The notes under the pieces: model-generated
Told to the model about the DNA's origin: nothing
What the model saw: the letters and a program-made list of their open reading frames with translations, nothing else
The model's database searches: none
Made by a program: the position numbers and the translations under genes
In this document: one piece after another, positions 7,401-15,828 of the stretch
How positions within the stretch are numbered: position 1 is the stretch's first letter
Layout of the letters: each line of letters starts with the position of its first letter
DNA from: Soonwooa sp023440705
Lineage (GTDB): Bacteria; Bacteroidota; Bacteroidia; Flavobacteriales; Weeksellaceae
Assembly: GCA_023440705.1 (NCBI GenBank)
Contig: JAEXRP010000092.1
Location: 39,428 to 103,427 of the forward strand
DNA length: 64,000 nt
Direction of reading: 5' to 3'

Positions 7401-10369
7401 AATCGGAAGTTCTTAATGTGCAAGTTGTTTTAGCTGGTTTTAATGATGTTCAGATCGAAACTTTGTATGTTCCGATAAAAGGAAAAGATGATGCTTTGAA
7501 AATTGAAACCACGACTTTCCGTGACAAGCTGCAACCAAATTCTAAGGAAAAATGGACTTTGAAAGTTTCAGGCGCAGAAAACGAAAAAGTGATGGCTGAG
7601 GTTTTGGCGAATATGTATGATATGTCGTTGGATAAATTTGCAGCTAACAGATATGCATTTAATAATATATTTTATAGAAGCGACATCATCAACGATTATC
7701 GAATTAATATAGCTTTGAAGCAATTGTATTATAATAAACGTCTTAAATATTCGAATACTAAAAATATTCTTGAGCCACAGTTTAATTGGATGCAACCACA
7801 TTTTGTAAGTCAATCTTTGACTTATGAATCTAATGCTGGCGCAGTTGCAATGCCAGCCCCAACTGCTAATGTTATTATTAGAGGAACTACTAGTCTAAAG
7901 AGAGAGGCAGATTCTGCATCAGTTGAGATGGATGAAGAAGCACCAATGATGAAACAATCAATGACTGGTGCTAGTACAATTGTGAGAAAAGGAAGTTTTG
8001 TAAATAGCGAAGCTGAATTAGAAAACATCAAAGTTCGTGAGAATCTTAACGAAACAGCATTTTTCTATCCACATTTAGTAACCGATGACAAAGGAAATGT
8101 AAGTTTTGAATTTACAACGCCAGAGGCTTTGACCAAATGGAAATTGATGTTGCTCGCACATACTAAAGATGCAAAATCTGCTTATTTGGAAAAAACGGTG
8201 GTAACGCAAAAAGACTTTTCGGTGACGCCAAATTATCCTCGATTCTTAAGAGAAGGCGATGTGTTGACATTCCAAACAAAAATCAACAGTTTGGTATCAA
8301 AAGCTTTGACTGGTTATGCAAAACTTCAGATTTTGGATGCATTTACCAATGAAGATATTTCGGAGAAATTTAAATTAACTAATCTTACACAAGTTGCAGG
8401 TTATAATATTGAACAATCATTTAGTTTAAAAGAAAATTCGAGTACAGCTTTGTCTTGGACTTTGACGACACCGAAAGATGTTTCGTCAATTATTATAAAA
8501 GTTGTTGCGAAAGCTGGTGAATATTCTGATGGCGAACAAAAAGCTATTGCGGTGCTTCCTAACAGAATGTTGGTGACGGATGCTGTACCGATTTTTGTAA
8601 AAGAAGGCGAAACCAAAACTTTTGAAATTGAGAATTTAATTAATAACAATTCGACGACAGTTTCTAATGTTAGAAATACTTTGGAGTTGACAACCAATCC
8701 TATATGGGAAGTGATTTTTGCCTTGCCAAGTCTTAAAAACGAGACCAAAAACTCGGCAGATGTTATCTTTAATAAATGGTTTGCGGATGTTATTGCGTCT
8801 GAGGTTTTCCGTGCTAATCCAAGAATGAAAACGATTTTTGACGAATATCAATCAAAAGGACTTTTAACATCAAACCTTGAAAAAAATCAAGAATTAAAAC
8901 AACTTCTTTTGGATGAAACGCCTTGGATGTTGGAAAGCAAATCTGAGGAAGAACAAATGACGAAATTGGCTAGATTGTTTGATGCCAATACGATGCGTAA
9001 TTCGATTCTTGATGATTGGCAGGCTTTGTTACAACTTCAAAATCCTGATGGCGGTTTCAGTTGGTATTCAGGTTATCCGAGTTCTTATTATTCGTCGTTG
9101 TATATTCTTAAAAATTTAGGAAAATTAAATATTTGGCTAAAAGATAACGTCAAAGATTATCAATCGGATTCTCAAAAACAAATGATTTCGAAATTGATTA
9201 ATTACGTGGATAGCAATGTTAATCGTTATTGGGATGTTCGCAAAGAAAATCCTTGGAGCAATGCTTCTTTAGAATATTTGGATGCGAGACATTATTGGGA
9301 GAAAGATTATCCGTTGACAGCTAATCCAAAAGCTTTGAAAAATCTTGTTATTAAAAAAGCAAAAACTGCAAAAATCTCGGAATTTACATTCTTTGGATTG
9401 CATAGAGCAGCGATGTTGTTTGATCAATACGGATTAAAAGATGTGTCTACAAAATTGATGACTTACCTTAAAGAAACGTCTACAAATTCTAAAACGCAAG
9501 GTGTCTACTGGAAACAAAATCTTGATGATTGGGGTTGGTATTCGTCAAAAGTTGTGAATCATGCAGGCGCTTTGGAAGCATTTAATACTTTGAAGCCAAA
9601 TGATATTCAGTTTATAGAAGATTTAAAAATTTGGTTAGTCACTCAAAAAGAAGTTAACTCTTGGAGAACTTCGAGAAATACGGCTGAGGTTATTTTTACG
9701 ATTTTAAACTCTGGTAAATCTTGGACAACGCCAGAAAGTGACAAGGCAACAATTGTTTGGGGAAATAAAGATATGAGTCAAGCGCAGCAAAAAGCGACTG
9801 GTTATATCAAAATGAGCGAAGCTTCTTCTAATGTTGATAAATCTTTAGGAAAAGTAACAGTAACCAAAACAGGCGCTGGAATTGTACAAGGTGGATTGTT
9901 CTGGCAATATTATGAGGATTTGGATAAAATAAAATCTTCTGAAAATTATATCTCGATTAAAAAAGAATATTTCAGAAAAATTAAAACTGAAAATGGTGAA
10001 GAATTAAAACCAATTACTGCAAATACGCCATTAAAAGTTGGTGATAAAATTACAGTAAGAATGATTCTTAATACCGACCGAAATATGGAATATGTTCAGG
10101 TAAAAGATATGCGAGCAGCAGGAACGGAGCCTTTGGATGTTATCTCGGGTTATCAATGGAAAAATAATCTCGGATATTATCAATCGACAAAAGATGCGTC
10201 AACTAATTTCTATATCGAATATATGCCGAAAGGAAAATATGTTTTCGAATATGATTTGGTGGCAAATGCTTCTGGTGTTTTTTCAACAGGGATTTCAACT
10301 TTGCAAAACTATTACGCACCTCAAATGAACAGCCACACAGCAGGTTCTAAAATGGAAATTAACGAATAG
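4460..10369 (+). CDS. alpha-2-macroglobulin family protein, cysteine-free
   Basis: Very large (1969 residues) secreted protein of the bacterial alpha-2-macroglobulin family, thought to act as a periplasmic or surface protease trap. The signal peptide ends at PIFGQ, consistent with cleavage before Gln. An N-terminal helical region is followed by macroglobulin domains (MG2 around residue 550, DRQIYRPGQ), a flexible bait-like insert around 1125-1185 (rich in Ala, Met and acidic residues), the A2M domain from about 1190 (RENLNETAFFYPHL) and an alpha-toroid region around 1515-1700 (NPDGGFSWYSGYPSSYY). I found no cysteine anywhere, so the thioester CxEQ site of classical members is absent. It stands alone, ending at a heptamer repeat tract and a palindromic terminator. 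Confidence 0.88.
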   Translation: MKKLIPTLGLLFLTSFSAPIFGQNYYEQQWKIIKEQAKKGNFKSNQTIFQNIQKQAMKDKNLPELIKALKGDFSIVKTTFDDTENDNASRFFKKIEETKNSFSGKEVLVLEVLKAEFIKDYYDSVQWKIRSRTNVDNQDVSQIETWTNLGFKNYLLKQYQLVFDKKNELKSINLSSYKSIFDGAYDEEYFATMLDWASTQYVRFLNDSDLFTKNELDANQPKILQVYDDLITTNSGNAKLYFKSEKLAYQIQRNPNDKSLKEQWQVLYNDATEGDYKVMIASNLASDLITNKKQKEALEIIKNAKSKYPKSGFLGNIQNVENSIIQPNANLYLEPTSLANKPIHVVVEAKNVKSIQLKIYQVKDDILGFLSFVSDPYNSKFSSVKKTLVKTENFEVPTKDDFQTHKTSFEVKALPAGIYMLEYLVDGDNPINYYGNYFLVSDAKSIYKNISNKNQDASELLWINSDNGSLIKNPNLKVFEYLPNAKSISNNVVTINKDSSFQLPITTKKSYYRYHLLQDTKTGDVELRQTYGSNNDYRNENRAKKEYRAQIFLDRQIYRPGQIVYFKVINTKLDANKESVVAKLSQEIVLEDANGEEIAKQSFTTNDFGSYNGSFTLPKSKLNGNFTLVIDDEKLDISEQKDFLVEEYKRPTFELNFEPIKDEYKYGQKIELKGKATMFSGVPLSNSNIQYEIKKQNIRWRYFSWYPRIYDNENSILGETKTNDKGEFTIVLDLKKDGKLDGVQVDQYNINASATDIAGETQSADTSLTVSSVSHYIDATPLKDQFSDDDIKLNVETKNYNNQNLKKSYHAKLTKLEEPQRVFRSQFKDQIQDLPKMSKSEFINLFPNDRFDKTDLPKNWNSERILFDKTAQDSVFNIGKLNAGYYRLDFYNIEGKDSIKTSQDFQVWSKSSLDSKQKTFLNTSFDKKEYKVGETANLMIYSAVPDAIANIYVQNGDGNTVFERKDLKNGFLNYPIKISEKSEVLNVQVVLAGFNDVQIETLYVPIKGKDDALKIETTTFRDKLQPNSKEKWTLKVSGAENEKVMAEVLANMYDMSLDKFAANRYAFNNIFYRSDIINDYRINIALKQLYYNKRLKYSNTKNILEPQFNWMQPHFVSQSLTYESNAGAVAMPAPTANVIIRGTTSLKREADSASVEMDEEAPMMKQSMTGASTIVRKGSFVNSEAELENIKVRENLNETAFFYPHLVTDDKGNVSFEFTTPEALTKWKLMLLAHTKDAKSAYLEKTVVTQKDFSVTPNYPRFLREGDVLTFQTKINSLVSKALTGYAKLQILDAFTNEDISEKFKLTNLTQVAGYNIEQSFSLKENSSTALSWTLTTPKDVSSIIIKVVAKAGEYSDGEQKAIAVLPNRMLVTDAVPIFVKEGETKTFEIENLINNNSTTVSNVRNTLELTTNPIWEVIFALPSLKNETKNSADVIFNKWFADVIASEVFRANPRMKTIFDEYQSKGLLTSNLEKNQELKQLLLDETPWMLESKSEEEQMTKLARLFDANTMRNSILDDWQALLQLQNPDGGFSWYSGYPSSYYSSLYILKNLGKLNIWLKDNVKDYQSDSQKQMISKLINYVDSNVNRYWDVRKENPWSNASLEYLDARHYWEKDYPLTANPKALKNLVIKKAKTAKISEFTFFGLHRAAMLFDQYGLKDVSTKLMTYLKETSTNSKTQGVYWKQNLDDWGWYSSKVVNHAGALEAFNTLKPNDIQFIEDLKIWLVTQKEVNSWRTSRNTAEVIFTILNSGKSWTTPESDKATIVWGNKDMSQAQQKATGYIKMSEASSNVDKSLGKVTVTKTGAGIVQGGLFWQYYEDLDKIKSSENYISIKKEYFRKIKTENGEELKPITANTPLKVGDKITVRMILNTDRNMEYVQVKDMRAAGTEPLDVISGYQWKNNLGYYQSTKDASTNFYIEYMPKGKYVFEYDLVANASGVFSTGISTLQNYYAPQMNSHTAGSKMEINE

Positions 10370-10376
10370 GTTTTTA

Positions 10377-10516
10377 ATTTACGATTTACGATTTACGATT
10401 TACGAATTATGAATTATGAATTATGAATTATGAATTATGATTTATGATTTATGAATTATGAATTATGAATTATGATTTATGAATTATGAATTATGAATTA
10501 TGATTTATGAATTAAT
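10377..10516. repeat. heptanucleotide tandem repeat (WTTAYG family), 20 units
   Basis: Perfect 7-bp periodicity: four atttacg units (10377-10404), five aattatg units, then mixed aattatg and atttatg units to about 10516. The variants are arranged in blocks, as expected from slippage or block duplication. It lies between convergent genes and contains no coding potential that I can support. Confidence 0.95.
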
Positions 10517-10520
10517 TTTG

Positions 10521-10569
10521 CTAAACGCTAAACGCTAAACGCTAAACGCTAAACGCTAAACGCTAAACA
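10521..10569. repeat. heptanucleotide tandem repeat ctaaacg, about 7 units
   Basis: Six exact ctaaacg units (10521-10562) and one variant ctaaaca (10563-10569). This is a second, unrelated heptamer directly after the WTTAYG array, with a 4-nt phase shift between them. Two different 7-mers next to each other suggest a locus prone to 7-bp amplification. Confidence 0.95.
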
Positions 10570-10576
10570 TAAAACC

Positions 10577-10608
10577 AAATGAGCGACGGATTAATCCGTC
10601 GCTCATTT
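10577..10608. terminator. 32-bp perfect palindrome, bidirectional terminator
   Basis: AAATGAGCGACGGATT and its exact reverse complement abut with no spacer, giving a GC-rich stem flanked by T or A tracts on both strands. It lies between the convergent ends of the alpha-2-macroglobulin and HAF-repeat genes, so it can end transcription from both sides. Confidence 0.8.
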
Positions 10609-10639
10609 TATAACCTAAACTTAAAAAATATGATTTAAC

Positions 10640-11929
10640 CTATTCTTTTACGATTTTATGTGTCGTTGATGTAGTCGCATCAGTAACTCTTACAATATAA
10701 TTTCCTTTTGGAAGCTTCGACACATTAACTTGATTAGTTGTTGCAGAAGCAACTTTCTGTCCTGTCATATTAATAACCTCAACAGATTTAATGTTTTTAG
10801 CATTAGTGATGTTTAAGACATCTTTTACAGGATTTGGGTAGATTTTGATATCAGATTTTGCGGATGTATTTCCAGTAGCAAGATAAGTTGTAAGATCGAC
10901 CATAAAGCCATAAGTTTTAAAATCTGGAGTTCTTGCAACACCAACAATCTTGGTTCCGTCACCGGAAATGGCTAGTGGTAACGCTAAAGTGTAATTTCCT
11001 AAATCGATGCCGAAACTTGATACATAAGTATTAAGATTAATCAAGCCATTTGTCTGTGACCAGATGAAACCATCACCACCGTATGGGCTTCCTGGGAAGT
11101 TTCGGAAAAACCCAACAACTTTTTTCCCGTCAGCGGTTACATCTGCTGCGCCACCTCGATAGAAATTACTAGATAATTCGTGTGTAATAGATTGGTATCC
11201 TGACTCTTCTGTGTACACAAAAGGGTAGATTCCATCAATACCAACTATAACTTTTCCATCTGCTGACACACGATTGGCTTCACCAAAAGTAGGTGTTCCT
11301 TGTGCGTTATTGATAACCGTTTGTACGCCATTTTTCCAAAATGTTGCTGCACGCTGGCCAGATGCTAAATCTTGAAAACCAACAACAACAGATTTATCAG
11401 CACTTATGCCATTAGCTCTTGTACTTTTTTCAGGGAAAAGACTTCCTAGATTTTCGATGCCATTTTCAGTAGTCCATTTTATAGCTCTGGTAACAGTATT
11501 CGATAAGATACCATAACCTACAAGTGTAGATCCATCTGCAGATACACCCCAAGTCGAGCTATTAAGACCATCTTGACTTTGACCAAGACCTCCATGATAA
11601 GTCCAACTCCCACTATTTTTGTCATAGCTCGCCATTTCGTTAAGGTTATTTTGAGGATTGGTCATGTAACCTGAGATTCTTGAACCATTATCAGCGATAA
11701 CAACATTCCCGATTAGGTTACCAGTCGTTAGTCCGCCCATATTAACGATTGACTGACTAGGGCTCCACATCCATTGGTTTTTTCCGCCTTGGCTACCTAC
11801 AACTGTTCCGTCAACGCTAACATCCATTGGTTGTAATCCTTCGCCAATGATATAAAATTGTCCATAAGACATTGTTCCGAATAACGAAATTGCCATCACT
11901 TGAAACAAACGCTTGTAACTCTTTTTCAT
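10640..11929 (-). CDS. T9SS-secreted HAF-repeat protein
   Basis: Secreted protein of 429 residues. The signal peptide ends at SYGQ, before Phe. The body (about residues 30-340) contains repeated units with GxSADGSxxVG and WTxENG cores (for example GVSADGSTLVGYG, RVSADGKVIVG, DVTADGKKVVGFF), the HAF-type extracellular repeat, likely forming a beta-propeller-like fold. The last 70 residues are a type A type IX secretion sorting domain (IYPNPVKDVLNI start, then MTGQ, LPKGNYIVRV, IVKE end), so it should cross the outer membrane and be displayed or released. Function unknown. It is monocistronic and diverges from the TPR/AraC regulator across 208 bp. Confidence 0.85.
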   Translation of the reverse strand: MKKSYKRLFQVMAISLFGTMSYGQFYIIGEGLQPMDVSVDGTVVGSQGGKNQWMWSPSQSIVNMGGLTTGNLIGNVVIADNGSRISGYMTNPQNNLNEMASYDKNSGSWTYHGGLGQSQDGLNSSTWGVSADGSTLVGYGILSNTVTRAIKWTTENGIENLGSLFPEKSTRANGISADKSVVVGFQDLASGQRAATFWKNGVQTVINNAQGTPTFGEANRVSADGKVIVGIDGIYPFVYTEESGYQSITHELSSNFYRGGAADVTADGKKVVGFFRNFPGSPYGGDGFIWSQTNGLINLNTYVSSFGIDLGNYTLALPLAISGDGTKIVGVARTPDFKTYGFMVDLTTYLATGNTSAKSDIKIYPNPVKDVLNITNAKNIKSVEVINMTGQKVASATTNQVNVSKLPKGNYIVRVTDATTSTTHKIVKE

Positions 11930-12125
11930 ATTTTTTCTTCTTTAAATTAAGTTTTACAATTTTAAAGGCTTTATTCATTTTTTCAAAATAGATGTGTTTT
12001 AAGATTCACGAAATTTTAAAGTGTTAAATATTTAATTTGTTTAAAATCAAGGTGTTGTGTATTTGTAAATTCTAAAATTTGAAAAAAATATTTTAAGAAT
12101 ATTAGTCAGCAATCACTTAAAAAGC

Positions 12126-12133
12126 TATTTTTG
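12126..12133 (+). promoter_or_regulatory. candidate -7 element of the TPR/AraC operon
   Basis: TATTTTTG fits TAnnTTTG and ends 4 nt before the ATG at 12138. If it is used, the operon mRNA has essentially no leader, or translation begins at a later Met (codon 11 or 14, still upstream of most of the signal peptide). No good -33 TTTG is visible. Confidence 0.4.
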
Positions 12134-12137
12134 TTAG

Positions 12138-13754
12138 ATGTTGCGTCCCCAGAATCTAATTCTTTTAATGTTTTTGATGTTTTCGTTGTTAAACGGACAA
12201 AAGAATAATGACTTTTCGTCATTGGTAGATAAGAGTGTGCAGAAGATTTATCAGAATCCAGATGAGGCTATTAACTTTATACAAAGCTTTATAATAAGTG
12301 AGCAAAATCCGGAACATCGTTTAGTTTTACAAAACCTAATGGCGCAAGCCTATGCGATGAAGGGCGATTATGTGCAATCTGTGAGAATGTCTTTGGATAA
12401 AGAAAATAATATTCTGCACCAGAGTAACCAAGATTTTGCAAACCTTATTAGAGATTATGCTTTGGCAGAACAATATCAAAATTTAAAACTCTATACGCAA
12501 TCTTCAAAATTGATTTCAGAATTATTGAAAGATCAATCTTTATACAAGTCGGATGAAAATTATAATATTACGATTGCGAAGATTTATCAACTACAAGCCA
12601 TCAATTTTTCGGTGAATAAAAAAACGGATGAAGCTCTCAGTTCGTTTCAGAAAAGTGACACTTATCTTAAAAGTCAGTCCGCTGAGAATTTTATTATTAA
12701 AACTGAAAATGACCTTTTGCAAGCAAGTATTGACCTCAATCGCAAACAAATTGACAAGGCAAAAACTGCATTATTTGCAACAAAGCAAGTTGTCGATAAT
12801 AAGTCAGAGCAAGTATTTTTATACAGTTTGACTTACGAAAGGTTGGCGCGACTTAGCTTTTTAGATAAAAACTATTCGGAAGCGATTTCTTTGTTAGAAA
12901 AAGCTTTAGCTAATGTGGAAGGTGTTGATTATTTGGTTTTAAAATCTAGGATTTACGACCAGATGGCAAAGAGTTATCTCGCACTTCAAAACGAAGATAA
13001 GTATAGATTTTACGAAAAACTTTTTGTCGATAGCAAAGCAAAAATAGATGCCAGTCAAAAAGAAGGCATCCGATATTTGTTAAAATTGACAGAACTTCGT
13101 GAGCAACAAAGTCTGGAGCAAGGTCGTAAAGATGCTAGTTTTCTAACAAGATTTTTACTAATTGGTTTTGCTGTTGCTGTTGCGGGATTAGCGATTTATT
13201 ACTTTTTCGAGTACAAAAGAAAAGAAGAGCTTGCGAAACAATTGGACTTTTTTAAAAATCAAAAATCATATTTTAAAAAATTGTCCGACGCAAAAGCAGA
13301 TTTGTCCAAGCCAGCTTTGGAACCTCAAATTGAAGATGACAACAATCCGCAAGAGTCGGAAGTTAAACAACCGAAGAAGAGTATTTTAATTTCTAAAGAG
13401 AAAGAAGACGAGATTTTGCAAAAGTTGGACGAGCTAGAAAAGTCCGATCGATTCTTAAATAAAGAAATGTCGTTGGCAGTTCTCGCAGGACAGTTAGAAA
13501 CCAATACCAAATATCTTTCAGAAATTATTAATAAATATAAAGGCAAAAATTTCAATCTTTATATTAATGAATTACGAGTTAATTACATAGCTTACATGTT
13601 GAAAACCAATCCGATATATCTTAATTATAAAGTGAGCTATTTGGCTGAGGTTTCGGGCTTTTCGTCGCACAGTGCCTTCACGACTGTTTTTAAATCCATT
13701 ACAGGGATGTCACCCAATGCGTATATCCAACAGATTAATCAAAGCAACAAATGA
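12138..13754 (+). CDS. membrane-anchored TPR protein with AraC-type DNA-binding domain
   Basis: Putative one-component regulator of 538 residues. It has a signal peptide or anchor (to about residue 20, ending LLNGQ), a TPR-like helical region (about 25-300), one transmembrane helix (about 337-356), a charged linker and a C-terminal AraC/XylS domain (about 430-535) with both helix-turn-helix parts: SLAVLAGQLETNTKYLSEII and VSYLAEVSGFSSHSAFTTVF. The ligand or partner should be sensed in the periplasm. The stop overlaps the next start (ATGA at 13751), so it is translationally coupled to a TPR protein resembling its own sensor half. It probably controls the operon it heads or a linked envelope function; targets are unknown. 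Confidence 0.85.
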   Translation: MLRPQNLILLMFLMFSLLNGQKNNDFSSLVDKSVQKIYQNPDEAINFIQSFIISEQNPEHRLVLQNLMAQAYAMKGDYVQSVRMSLDKENNILHQSNQDFANLIRDYALAEQYQNLKLYTQSSKLISELLKDQSLYKSDENYNITIAKIYQLQAINFSVNKKTDEALSSFQKSDTYLKSQSAENFIIKTENDLLQASIDLNRKQIDKAKTALFATKQVVDNKSEQVFLYSLTYERLARLSFLDKNYSEAISLLEKALANVEGVDYLVLKSRIYDQMAKSYLALQNEDKYRFYEKLFVDSKAKIDASQKEGIRYLLKLTELREQQSLEQGRKDASFLTRFLLIGFAVAVAGLAIYYFFEYKRKEELAKQLDFFKNQKSYFKKLSDAKADLSKPALEPQIEDDNNPQESEVKQPKKSILISKEKEDEILQKLDELEKSDRFLNKEMSLAVLAGQLETNTKYLSEIINKYKGKNFNLYINELRVNYIAYMLKTNPIYLNYKVSYLAEVSGFSSHSAFTTVFKSITGMSPNAYIQQINQSNK

Positions 13755-14872
13755 AAAAATTATTAATATGTTTTATGCTTTGTAGTTTTGGGATTTTGAC
13801 ATTGGCATCTAATCCTCGCGAAGCCTTGTTTAATAAAGCTAAAGACAATCTTTTTAGAAATCCTGAAGAGACTATTAAAATCTCGAATCAGTTATTAAAA
13901 GATGAAACTGATGTTAATAAAAAGGCAGAACTTTATTTAACACTTTCCAAAGCTTACATTGCAAAACGCGATTTTGATAAGTCATTAACTTATGTCACCA
14001 AAGTTCAGGATTTGTTGGGCGAGATTACCAACTCCGATACCAAAGCTCAGATTTTGATTTCGATTGCGATTCAGTATCAACAGATGGAGGTTTTTAATAA
14101 AAGTCTTAGTTTTCTGGATGAAATTGACCAACATAGTCAAAAGATGCCTGATAGTTCTAGGATAAAATTTTCCGTTTTGGGAAAGGCTTATGCGGTGCGA
14201 GGTATGATTTATAAAAGTCAATTAAATCCAGAATTGGCGCTTTCTAAATTTACAATTGCTGTCAAAAATTTTGAAAAAATTGCACCAGCTTTGCAATCTA
14301 ATGCTAATCTAAGTGTGGTTTTCTATAATATCGGATATTGTTATTTAGATCTAAATGATAAAAATAAGGCTGAAGAATCATTTCTCAATTCCATTAATTT
14401 TGCACAGAAAGAAAAAGCCAGAAGCCTAGAAGCATTTGCTTACAAAGGACATTCGGATGTATACATGAAAAATGCTAAGCATCTAGAAGCGCTACAATTA
14501 CTGAGTAAAGCGGATAGTTTGGCTGCCAACATTGGCGATTTACTTTTAAATGAAGGGATCTACAAAGTGATTGCTGAAAATTATTTGGCTCTTAACGACA
14601 TTAATAACTATAATATTTACAATCAAAAATACTTACAAACGCGCTTTCTAAGAGAGCAAAACGAACTGAAATCTATTAATACGAGTATTGACAATATTCA
14701 AAAAGAAAACAAAAAAAATCTTGATGAGATAAGCCAAAGTCAAACAAAACTGGATAGTTTTATAATAATTTTTGGAGCAATTTTGGTCATATTATTTTTG
14801 TTTTTAATTTGGAAAAAAAGACAAGCTAATCGTCTTCTTCAAGAGAAAATTAAAGTAATTTTAAATTCATAA
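13751..14872 (+). CDS. TPR protein with C-terminal membrane anchor, no output domain
   Basis: A 373-residue paralogue of the sensor half of the preceding regulator. It has a signal peptide (ending near TLAS), TPR-like helices (about residues 25-300; both proteins share an NPxEAI/NPEETI start and YxxKxDFxxS-type repeats), a short coiled coil and one transmembrane helix (about 336-355). It ends after about 18 charged cytosolic residues, where the upstream gene continues into its AraC domain. The 4-nt ATGA overlap implies coupled expression, so it may form heteromers with the regulator and modulate it. No frameshift or AraC remnant is visible downstream, so it looks like a real short protein and not a broken gene. 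Confidence 0.75.
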   Translation: MKKLLICFMLCSFGILTLASNPREALFNKAKDNLFRNPEETIKISNQLLKDETDVNKKAELYLTLSKAYIAKRDFDKSLTYVTKVQDLLGEITNSDTKAQILISIAIQYQQMEVFNKSLSFLDEIDQHSQKMPDSSRIKFSVLGKAYAVRGMIYKSQLNPELALSKFTIAVKNFEKIAPALQSNANLSVVFYNIGYCYLDLNDKNKAEESFLNSINFAQKEKARSLEAFAYKGHSDVYMKNAKHLEALQLLSKADSLAANIGDLLLNEGIYKVIAENYLALNDINNYNIYNQKYLQTRFLREQNELKSINTSIDNIQKENKKNLDEISQSQTKLDSFIIIFGAILVILFLFLIWKKRQANRLLQEKIKVILNS

Positions 14873-14881
14873 AATTTTATC

Positions 14882-15340
14882 ATGCGAAATATATTTAATG
14901 CTTCAGATGTTGAGGTTTACATCAAAGCGATTAATCAGTTAACACCAGAAACGTCGGCAAAATGGGGCAAAATGTCTATTGACCAAATGTTAGCGCATTG
15001 CAATGTGACTTACGAGTTAATCTATGAGCCACAAAAACATAAAAAGCCAGGTTTTTTTGCAAGATGGATGATGAAAAAATTCGTGAAACCTAAAGTAACT
15101 AACGAGCTTCCGTACAAACAAAATTTGCCGACGGGACCAATGTTTGTGATCAAAGATCGCAAAGATTTTGAAACAGAAAAAAAACGATTAATTGGTTTTC
15201 TTCAAAAGACGCAACAACTTGGTGCAAGTGCTTTTGATGGTAAAGAAAGTGCGAGTTTCGGCGTGCTCAATTCTCAAGAATGGAATAACATGATGGCCAA
15301 ACATCTCGATCATCACTTAGCGCAATTCGGGGTATTATGA
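14882..15340 (+). CDS. DUF1569 domain protein
   Basis: Cytosolic protein of 152 residues recognised as DUF1569, a family with a DinB-like four-helix fold. Visible family features are the early KWGKMSIDQMLAHC segment and the C-terminal HLDHHLAQFGV segment. The conserved histidines (in MLAHC and HLDHHL) could bind metal, as in DinB proteins. No enzymatic activity is established for the family as far as I know. It starts 9 nt after the TPR protein, and its stop overlaps the next start (ATGA), so it belongs to the 12.1-17.3 kb operon. Confidence 0.8.
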   Translation: MRNIFNASDVEVYIKAINQLTPETSAKWGKMSIDQMLAHCNVTYELIYEPQKHKKPGFFARWMMKKFVKPKVTNELPYKQNLPTGPMFVIKDRKDFETEKKRLIGFLQKTQQLGASAFDGKESASFGVLNSQEWNNMMAKHLDHHLAQFGVL

Positions 15341-15828
15341 GATTAATCTATCTTTTTTTATTTCTATTTTCCACCTTGTTTTTTTCACAAACGAAAGAAG
15401 CTTTGGAAACTTATTTATTAAATGATAAAAATGCTTTTGTCGGAAAAATAAATAATGGAGCACCAATTTTGGTTAATATTACAGAAGTTGATGTTAAGGC
15501 TTTTCCGAAAGAAATTTTGGTGAAAGGAAAATCGGATGTCGAAGGGACAATTTGCGAATTTACAGGAACTCTAACGCTTGAACCTAATTCTCAAATGGGA
15601 AATTCTAAGATGTCAACTCTCTTTTATAAATTCGATTTTCAAGAACAAAAACTTCATGAGCATACAGGCATTTTTACTGGAAGTTTAGCGATGAAAACGC
15701 TTACCGATAATTTGGCTTTGGTTGTTTTTGAAGGGAATTGGGAATGTTATAGTAAGAAAATGCGCTTCCCTGTTTATTTTGATAACAACGAATTATTAAA
15801 AACTAAACTTTTAGAACTCTCGAAATAA
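15337..15828 (+). CDS. secreted hypothetical protein
   Basis: A 163-residue protein I do not recognise. It has an N-terminal signal peptide (hydrophobic stretch RLIYLFLFLFSTLFFSQ, cleavage likely before Gln-Thr-Lys) and a mature part predicted by eye to be mostly beta-strand, with two cysteines (in TICEFTG and WECYSKK) that could form a disulfide in the periplasm. It overlaps both neighbours by 1-4 nt (ATGA at 15337, TAATG at 15826), so it is co-translated with the DUF1569 and flavin oxidoreductase genes. Function unknown. Confidence 0.65.
   Translation: MRLIYLFLFLFSTLFFSQTKEALETYLLNDKNAFVGKINNGAPILVNITEVDVKAFPKEILVKGKSDVEGTICEFTGTLTLEPNSQMGNSKMSTLFYKFDFQEQKLHEHTGIFTGSLAMKTLTDNLALVVFEGNWECYSKKMRFPVYFDNNELLKTKLLELSK

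Noticed and set aside
10377..10569. CRISPR-like array
   Set aside because: The repeat unit is 7 bp and contiguous, with no spacers and no cas genes nearby; it is a simple tandem repeat.
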